Below, in pieces: positions 15,830 through 21,091 of a DNA stretch of 21,091 nt. Source of the stretch: Fervidobacterium sp. Lineage in GTDB: Bacteria; Thermotogota; Thermotogae; Thermotogales; Fervidobacteriaceae. How positions within the stretch are numbered: position 1 is the first letter of the stretch; each line of letters starts with the position of its first letter. Under the pieces are notes generated by a model. It was not told where the DNA came from. It made no database searches and worked only from the letters and a program-made list of their open reading frames with translations. The position numbers and the translations under genes were made by a program. The stretch is taken from the NCBI GenBank assembly GCA_003526765.1, contig DPXZ01000102.1, positions 1 to 21,091 of the forward strand, written 5' to 3'.

Positions 15830-16540
15830 ATGTGTAGAATGGCAGCGTTTTCTTTAAAAAAGGTTGAGGATATCTCTTGGGTTATAGAATACGTAAAGCA
15901 GATGGCGCGTTTTGGGAAAAAGGGACCACACTGTGATGGTTGGGGATATGTCCTTCTCAATACGAACAAGAAGGTTGAATACAAATCTATTTCACCCGCA
16001 TACGATGATAACAAATCACCGAACTTAAATGACGAAAAGTTTGAAATGGGAATTGTGCATGCAAGGTTGGCATCTGATGGACTCGACAAAACAAGGCTGC
16101 AACTTCATCCATTCTACAAAGATGGAAAATATTTCGCCCACAATGGAACTATTATAACGGCAAATCGGCAGAATCCGTACGACAGTGACACGTACGACTT
16201 TTTTAAACATGTGGCATCTTTTGACAACTTTGGTCACATCGTAAAGTTAGTAAGAGAATATGGAGAAGAGAATGAGTTTTCTGGAATGAATTTTCTGATG
16301 ATAGACGACTTAACCGATGAATTGTACGTTGGTTGTTATTACACGCCTGGCCAAGATCGAAAAGACTATTTTACACTCTTCTATGGCTGTGACGACGAGC
16401 GTTTCTTTGTCTTTTCCGAAAGGCCAGTAAATGATTATTCGAAGATACCTTCAAGCGAGTATAGACCCATGCAAAATGGTGAAATCTTCAAAGTATCTTC
16501 TGGTAAGATTGTTGAAAGGGGGAACGTATTCGATGTCTAG
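15830..16540 (+). CDS. Class II glutamine amidotransferase (YafJ/EgtC-like)
   Basis: A 236-residue Ntn-hydrolase. Class II amidotransferases use the amino-terminal cysteine, and the ATG at 15830 places Cys2 directly after the initiator (MCRMAAF). An ATG at 15821 would add three residues and bury it, and it lies in the ribosome binding site TAGGAGATGAT. Arg79 in VHARLAS and His104-Asn105-Gly106 in AHNGTI match the glutamine-binding and oxyanion residues of the family. There is no synthase or second domain, so the ammonia acceptor is unknown. The stop overlaps the lysA start by 8 bases, so the two are cotranscribed and probably coupled. Whether this has a metabolic meaning for lysine or peptidoglycan synthesis is not evident. 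Confidence 0.88.
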   Translation: MCRMAAFSLKKVEDISWVIEYVKQMARFGKKGPHCDGWGYVLLNTNKKVEYKSISPAYDDNKSPNLNDEKFEMGIVHARLASDGLDKTRLQLHPFYKDGKYFAHNGTIITANRQNPYDSDTYDFFKHVASFDNFGHIVKLVREYGEENEFSGMNFLMIDDLTDELYVGCYYTPGQDRKDYFTLFYGCDDERFFVFSERPVNDYSKIPSSEYRPMQNGEIFKVSSGKIVERGNVFDV

Positions 16541-17717
16541 TCTAATTCTCAACAACGACAGAAAGCAGATTATACAAGAAATTGCGCAAACTTATGGTAC
16601 ACCTGTATATGTCTATTTTGCTGACGAAATAAATGAAAGGATAGAAAAGGTTAAATCCATCTTCGAAGGTATCAATATCCTACCGACCTTTGCCTGCAAG
16701 TCCAACAACAATCCGCACATCGTGGAGCACTTCTCTCGAAATGGATTTGGGACTGATATTGTCTCAATTGGCGAATATTATGTCTCGAAAAAGGCGGGTG
16801 TCGATGATCAAAAGATAGTGTGGAATGGAAATGGAAAGTCGAGACATGAAATAGAGGTTCTAAGTAACTGTGTTGGATACGTAAACATAGATTCCGTCGA
16901 AGAATATGAAAGATGGAAAGAATATGAAACTGACGCAACATTTTTCTTGCGAGTTAACCCAGATGTTGACCCAATGACGCATCATCACATATCAACAGGT
17001 CTTAAGAAAAACAAATTTGGTATACCAGTGGAGGAGATAGATAAGATACTCAACGACAAAAACGGTCCGAAAATCTCTGGTTTTCATGTCCACATAGGTT
17101 CCCAAATAGTCGACGTTGAACCATTTGATGAGGCCTTGTCTTCGGTAGCTAACCTATCTCGTAGATACGGATTTTCGAAAATAAATATTGGCGGAGGATG
17201 GGGAATAAAATACGAAGATAAGGAATTGAACCTTGAGGAATACAAGAGGAAGATCATCCCCCACTTAGAGGGTTTTGAATTGGTTCTATTTGAACTTGGT
17301 AGATATCTAATAGCACCTGCAGGATTACTTGTAGCAACTGTTCAATACGTAAAAAGAACCTCGCATAAAACTTTTGTAGTTGTCGATGCCGGTATGAATA
17401 CTTTGATAAGGCCTGCAATGTATGATGCATATCACAATATGATAGTACTAACCCCAACTGAAGGAATTGCCAAAGCTGATGTAGTTGGACCTTTGTGTGA
17501 GTCAGGAGATTTATTGGCGAGAGATAGAGAGATTCAAATTCCCAAAGTCGGAAGTCATGTTGTTTTTGAAAACGTTGGGGCATATGGGTATTCTATGTCA
17601 AGCAACTACAATTCATATCCGAGACCTGCCGAGGTTTTAGTAAGTGAGAATGGCAGCAAAATTACACTAATAAGGCGTCGAGAGACTATTGATGATCTCT
17701 TCCGCACAATAGTCTAA
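16533..17717 (+). CDS. lysA: Diaminopimelate decarboxylase
   Basis: LysA is a PLP enzyme converting meso-diaminopimelate to lysine, the last step of lysine synthesis. The 394-residue protein has the fold-type III pattern: PLP lysine Lys56 in FACKSNNNP, GFGTDIVSIGE, HVHIGSQI, the phosphate-binding INIGGGWG, ELGRYLIAPAG, the CESGDLLARDRE segment that closes the second active site of the dimer, and GAYGYSMSSNYNSYPRPAEVLV. The usual EPGR reads ELGR here. I chose ATG at 16533 with AAAGGGGGAA upstream; earlier codons in this frame lie deep inside the amidotransferase gene. A related decarboxylase (for example of carboxynorspermidine or ornithine) is less likely. No clear terminator follows before the tRNA promoter. 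Confidence 0.92.
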   Translation: MSSLILNNDRKQIIQEIAQTYGTPVYVYFADEINERIEKVKSIFEGINILPTFACKSNNNPHIVEHFSRNGFGTDIVSIGEYYVSKKAGVDDQKIVWNGNGKSRHEIEVLSNCVGYVNIDSVEEYERWKEYETDATFFLRVNPDVDPMTHHHISTGLKKNKFGIPVEEIDKILNDKNGPKISGFHVHIGSQIVDVEPFDEALSSVANLSRRYGFSKINIGGGWGIKYEDKELNLEEYKRKIIPHLEGFELVLFELGRYLIAPAGLLVATVQYVKRTSHKTFVVVDAGMNTLIRPAMYDAYHNMIVLTPTEGIAKADVVGPLCESGDLLARDREIQIPKVGSHVVFENVGAYGYSMSSNYNSYPRPAEVLVSENGSKITLIRRRETIDDLFRTIV

Positions 17718-17762
17718 TCACGTAGAATTCTCACTATTAGGGATGAAAAGGAAAAAATACTA

Positions 17763-17791
17763 TTGACAAATCCAAGAATTTATGGCACAAT
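17763..17791 (+). promoter_or_regulatory. Promoter of tRNA-Asp
   Basis: A perfect TTGACA (17763-17768) is followed after 17 bases by CACAAT (17786-17791). Transcription from about 17798 would give a short leader of about 30 bases before the tRNA. Confidence 0.7.
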
Positions 17792-17827
17792 AGACACCGG
17801 TCAGCAATGAAATGCGACTAGAGAAGT

Positions 17828-17906
17828 GGGGACGTGGTGCAGCCTGGTTTAGCACGCCGGTCTGTCACACCGGTGGCCGCGGGTTCAAATCCCGTCGTCC
17901 CCGCCA
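17828..17906 (+). tRNA. tRNA-Asp (anticodon GTC)
   Basis: The acceptor stem pairs GGGGACG (17828-17834) with CGTCCCC (17896-17902), followed by discriminator G and an encoded CCA (17904-17906). The anticodon arm is CCGGT-CTGTCAC-ACCGG, with anticodon GTC. The T arm has GGTTCAAATCCC. All four arms fold normally, and G73 and GTC identify aspartate. Confidence 0.97.
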
Positions 17907-17914
17907 CAAGTGAG

Positions 17915-17943
17915 ATCGGGACCTTGTTAAGGTCCCGATTTTT
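17915..17943 (+). terminator. Rho-independent terminator after tRNA-Asp
   Basis: ATCGGGACCTT (17915-17925) pairs perfectly over 11 bases with AAGGTCCCGAT (17929-17939) around a GTT loop, followed by a T run to 17943. Confidence 0.93.
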
Positions 17944-17960
17944 CATATGTAAATGTGAAC

Positions 17961-17990
17961 TTGAAAAAACAATGTAAGTTATGGTAGAAT
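17961..17990 (+). promoter_or_regulatory. Promoter of rex
   Basis: TTGAAA (17961-17966) and TAGAAT (17985-17990) are 18 bases apart. The start point would be near 17997, inside the Rex-type operator, about 52 bases before the rex GTG. Confidence 0.6.
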
Positions 17991-18007
17991 TGTGAATAAC
18001 ATCACTA
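17990..18007 (+). promoter_or_regulatory. Rex operator (autoregulatory)
   Basis: TTGTGAATAACATCACTA matches the known Rex site TTGTGAAATATTTCACAA in the key GTGA-N6-TCAC core and in the complete left half. It overlaps the end of the -10 and the predicted start point of rex, the expected position for repression. Rex leaves DNA when NADH rises. Confidence 0.65.
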
Positions 18008-18048
18008 ACATCAAATACCAGACAGAAAATGACGAAAGGGGGGGTACC

Positions 18049-18693
18049 GTGAAAATACCAAGACCAACTGTGAAGAGATTAGGACTCTACTATCGTTGTC
18101 TATCAAATTACAGGGAAGACGGCGTTGATTTTGTGTCATCACAGGACATAGCTGAAAAATTGAATATAAAGCCAAGCCAAGTTAGGAAGGACCTTTCATA
18201 TTTCGGGGAATTCGGTAAGAGGGGACTTGGATACGATGTAAAAAAACTTCTCAATGAGATTGCACACATCATAGGTGTGAATAAAGAATGGAACGTTGCG
18301 ATAGTCGGTGCAGGAAATCTTGGGAGTGCATTGACTAGTTATCCGGGATTAAGCAAGCATAAATTCCGTGTAGTAGCACTGTTTGACAACAACCAACAGA
18401 AGATTGGAAAGAAGGTTTCAGGTATAACAGTCTACGATATAAGTGATCTTGAAAGGACAGTTAACGAACTAAAGATAGAGATAGGTGTTATAGCGGTACC
18501 AGAATTTGCAGCTCAACATGTTGCGGAGTTACTTGAGAAATCAGGTATAAAGGGAATCGTAAATTTTGCACCGGTGAGATTGCGCACCAATGTGCCTGTT
18601 GAGGATGTTGACATTACACTTTCTTTCGAAACAATTGCTTACAACGTTGTGAAAAAATCGTCCCTTGATTTACTTGATACATCAAATGACTAA
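18049..18693 (+). CDS. rex: Redox-sensing transcriptional repressor Rex
   Basis: Rex senses the NADH/NAD+ ratio and represses fermentation and redox genes. The 214-residue product has an N-terminal winged helix (KIPRPTVKRLGLYYRCL, then IKPSQVRKDLSYFGEFGKRGLGY, about 40-62) and a Rossmann domain with GAGNLG (87-92). VIAVPEFAAQHVAELLEKSGIKGIVNFAPVRL follows, and the C-terminal SFETIAYNVV helix swaps between subunits. The start is GTG at 18049 behind AAAGGGGGGG. An in-frame GTG at 17992 would add 19 residues and lies on the operator and start point, so it is unlikely. Monocistronic by its own promoter and terminator. Confidence 0.96.
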   Translation: MKIPRPTVKRLGLYYRCLSNYREDGVDFVSSQDIAEKLNIKPSQVRKDLSYFGEFGKRGLGYDVKKLLNEIAHIIGVNKEWNVAIVGAGNLGSALTSYPGLSKHKFRVVALFDNNQQKIGKKVSGITVYDISDLERTVNELKIEIGVIAVPEFAAQHVAELLEKSGIKGIVNFAPVRLRTNVPVEDVDITLSFETIAYNVVKKSSLDLLDTSND

Positions 18694-18724
18694 TTACTTT
18701 ATTTATCATCTATCTGGCAAGAGT

Positions 18725-18775
18725 TTTGAAAAAAAGGAGTACTTCACATCTTGTGTGATAAGTACTCCTTTTCTT
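18725..18775. terminator. Bidirectional terminator between rex and nrdJ
   Basis: AAAAGGAGTACTT (18732-18744) pairs over 13 bases with AAGTACTCCTTTT (18760-18772), with an inner TCACA/TGTGA pairing. On the plus strand the tail is TTTTCTTCTT; on the minus strand it is a run of seven T. It can end both converging genes. Confidence 0.92.
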
Positions 18776-18801
18776 CTTACTCTTAGAGGATTTTCATCGT
18801 A

Positions 18802-21091
18802 TCAGCTGCACTTACTCCATCCGCATTTCTTACAACTCGTGCACCCTTCTTGTTTTAGTATACTGTTCTTCGATAGGCATGATGGGCAGTAGGTGTTACC
18901 ATCACTATCTACGTAGAATCCTTCGCTCCATTGTAATCCATTGGCTGTAACAAATTTCTCTATCTCTTCTGCACTTTTCACCGTTCCATCTATTACGAAT
19001 GTGTCGTAATTTTCAGACGTAGTTTCGCCCCAAAGTTCTACAAAATCATCTACTGCGCTTTTAATCTCTTTAGCTAAAGTTGGTGTATAAGTGCCCTTTA
19101 CCTTCCTCAGTTGCTCCAAAATCTCATCTGCCGAAACGCCAGCTCTAAGTGCTATAGAAGATAACCTTCCGATAGCCTCTGCCAGTTCTGTTCCATTTGA
19201 CAAGAAGATTTCAACCGCCTCGCCGTTGTCGTCAAAACTCACGGTAATGTATGTTGTACCAGTCTCAGTTTTTAATTTTCTAGTTACACTACGCAGTGTA
19301 TCTTTTCTAGGTTTTGGTCTCAACTTGTGTTTCTCATCGAGTACAAAAAACTGTACCTTCGGTGCATCTTTCGTTTTCAGCGTTTTTGTAGATGTTAAGA
19401 CTTGAGTTTGCAATGAGCCATCTCTGTAAATTGTAAGTCCCCTGATGTTGAGCTTCATAGCTTCGAGATATATGTTCAGTACGTCTTCTTCCGTTGCAGA
19501 ATTGGACATGTTTATTGTTTTTGATATGTTGTTGTCTACATATCTTTGGAATGCATCTTGCATCAATAAATGATCCATAGGTGAGATATCCATGGCGGTC
19601 ACAAATACTTTTCTTACATTTTCGGGTATCTCTTCAAAATTCTTCACACTACCAATCTCAACAAGCTTATCTTTTATCTTCTCGAGCACTGTTGGTTCAA
19701 GTTTTGATTCAAGGATTTTATTTATGTAAAAGAGTGCTTCTTTTGTCCCGTCATGTTTGTTCATATATCTAACGTAAGCAATCAAGAAATTTGGCTCAAG
19801 TCCGCTACTCGTATCAGCTATATTTGAAATAGAGCCTGTTGGTGCAATCGTTAGAACCGCGACATTTCTCTTACCATTCTTAGATTCCTTCATAACTTGC
19901 TTCAATTCTTCATCAAATCTACTCATACCCATTGCAAATGGGGCGAAATCTTCCTCCCTTGCATACCTGCTCTTCTCAAATAGTGGGAAACTACCCTTCT
20001 CATGTGCAAGCTTATTTGACTCATCGTGACCATGCAGCGCCATGAATGCAGTCATATCTGCTGCAAACTGACGCCCTTCTAGAGAGTCATACTGGATATC
20101 AAGTTGATAAAGCAAGTCCGCGAAACCCATGATACCCAAACCAATTCTCCTGCTATTCCTAACCGCTTCGGTTATTTTATCGAGTGGGAATACATTGACA
20201 TCTATGATGTTATCTAAGAATCTCACCGCCAACCTAGTAGCTTGAGCAAATGCTTCCCAATTGAATTCACCATTCATGTAAAACTTTGCAACATCTATAG
20301 AACCCAAGTTACATGCCTCGTATGGTGCAAGCCCAATCTCGCCACATGGGTTGGTACTTTCAATCTTCATCTCAGGGTACATTGCATAGTACTTGTTCAT
20401 CTCACCAAGGAAAGCAAGTCCCGGGTCTCCGGTCTTCCAAGCATTCCTTGCCATTCTATTGATTATCTCTCTCACCTTTATACGTCTCTCTCCAACATAC
20501 TTTGGATGATGAAGCTCTATCTCACCATCTTCCATGTAGAGCTTCAACAATTCTTGCCTATCCATTGGAATTCCAACAGATATGTTGAAGAATTTCAAGA
20601 CCTTTTCACCATCGTTGCCTTCCTTTGCGGTGATGAATTCTTCAATATCCGGATGGTCTATGTTCAATATTCCCATTAACGCTCCACGCCTTCTATAACC
20701 TTGTTCAACAACACCTACTGCTGAATTAAAGACATGCATAAAAGAAACAGGACCACTTGCTTGGCCATGAGTCCCAGCGACAAAGCTCCCCTTTGGTCTA
20801 AGCCTTGAAAAGTTGCTACCTATTCCGCCGCCGGCCTTTGTTATCAGTGCATACTCTTTCACAGAATTAAAAATGCTCTCTATGCTGTCTTCAATAGGAA
20901 CAACAAAACAAGCTGATAACATGTGGAGGTGATTTCTGGAATTGTATATCTCCCAATAATCTTCAAGATTCATCTCATCGATAGGCTTCCAGAGTAATTC
21001 GTGCCTAACCCCCATACCTGCATTGAAGAGCGTTGGACTATTTGGGATGAAGATTCTAGAGAGCATAAAATTGTAGAAAGTGTCCTCCCAG
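18802..21091 (-). CDS. nrdJ: Adenosylcobalamin-dependent (class II) ribonucleoside-diphosphate reductase, 5' end outside the window
   Basis: Class II reductase makes deoxyribonucleotides without O2 or a second subunit, using adenosylcobalamin to form a thiyl radical. The frame is open to the right edge, giving 762 residues with the N-terminus missing. Counting from the first Met at 21066, Asn239, Cys241 and Glu243 in NPCGE are the radical site; Cys53 (LSACF) and Cys252 (EACNLG) are the redox pair. Each is 81 less than the numbers I recall for T. maritima NrdJ (320, 322, 324, 134, 333), so about 70 residues are missing. Residues 595-690 form a TSCPD-like region, and the C-terminus has CPSC and CTSCKKCGWSKC, cysteines likely used for zinc binding or thioredoxin-type reduction. 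The stop is followed by a strong terminator. Confidence 0.96.
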   Translation of the reverse strand, partial: WEDTFYNFMLSRIFIPNSPTLFNAGMGVRHELLWKPIDEMNLEDYWEIYNSRNHLHMLSACFVVPIEDSIESIFNSVKEYALITKAGGGIGSNFSRLRPKGSFVAGTHGQASGPVSFMHVFNSAVGVVEQGYRRRGALMGILNIDHPDIEEFITAKEGNDGEKVLKFFNISVGIPMDRQELLKLYMEDGEIELHHPKYVGERRIKVREIINRMARNAWKTGDPGLAFLGEMNKYYAMYPEMKIESTNPCGEIGLAPYEACNLGSIDVAKFYMNGEFNWEAFAQATRLAVRFLDNIIDVNVFPLDKITEAVRNSRRIGLGIMGFADLLYQLDIQYDSLEGRQFAADMTAFMALHGHDESNKLAHEKGSFPLFEKSRYAREEDFAPFAMGMSRFDEELKQVMKESKNGKRNVAVLTIAPTGSISNIADTSSGLEPNFLIAYVRYMNKHDGTKEALFYINKILESKLEPTVLEKIKDKLVEIGSVKNFEEIPENVRKVFVTAMDISPMDHLLMQDAFQRYVDNNISKTINMSNSATEEDVLNIYLEAMKLNIRGLTIYRDGSLQTQVLTSTKTLKTKDAPKVQFFVLDEKHKLRPKPRKDTLRSVTRKLKTETGTTYITVSFDDNGEAVEIFLSNGTELAEAIGRLSSIALRAGVSADEILEQLRKVKGTYTPTLAKEIKSAVDDFVELWGETTSENYDTFVIDGTVKSAEEIEKFVTANGLQWSEGFYVDSDGNTYCPSCLSKNSILKQEGCTSCKKCGWSKCS

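Overview
The window looks like a chromosomal segment of an anaerobic thermophile of the Thermotogae, most likely near Fervidobacterium or Thermosipho. The reasons are AT-rich DNA, frequent TTG and GTG starts behind strong purine-rich ribosome binding sites, a class II (B12-dependent) ribonucleotide reductase whose catalytic residues keep the spacing known from the Thermotoga maritima enzyme, and the mix of Rex, radical SAM and MsmK-type genes. The genus is inferred; no database search was possible. I saw no insertion sequences, CRISPR array or rRNA.

Region 1 (1-5509, + strand) is a tight housekeeping operon: the end of a beta-barrel (LptD-like) protein, tilS, ftsH (overlapping tilS), a small hotdog thioesterase-like protein and a radical SAM protein with a B12-type N-terminal region. 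The rsmE gene converges on it with a 4-base gap.

Region 2 (6380-7876, - strand) is a two-gene unit: a solitary Phd/YefM-type antitoxin gene and, 4 bases later, a sugar-type ABC ATPase with no permease genes nearby. Region 3 (7967-11381, + strand) holds a radical SAM/SPASM-like enzyme, a TetR-family regulator and an MFS transporter. A perfect TetR-type palindrome lies in the intergenic region before it. A bidirectional terminator closes region 3 against an rpmE/S1-domain pair (- strand).

Region 4 (12178-15680, - strand) is a signalling block. It has a methyl-accepting chemotaxis protein with an N-terminal H-NOX haem domain that keeps all the residues of an O2-binding pocket, preceded by a multi-membrane-pass GGDEF protein split by an apparent -1 frameshift. 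Region 5 (15830-18007) holds a class II glutamine amidotransferase, an overlapping lysA and a tRNA-Asp with its own promoter and terminator. Region 6 holds rex with a match to the Rex operator on its own promoter, a shared terminator, and the C-terminal three quarters or more of nrdJ running off the right edge on the - strand.

The most interesting items are the predicted O2-sensing H-NOX chemoreceptor in an apparent anaerobe, the frameshifted GGDEF sensor beside it, the radical SAM-TetR-MFS cassette with its operator, and the antitoxin coupled to an orphan ABC ATPase. No intergenic stretch exceeds 300 bases.
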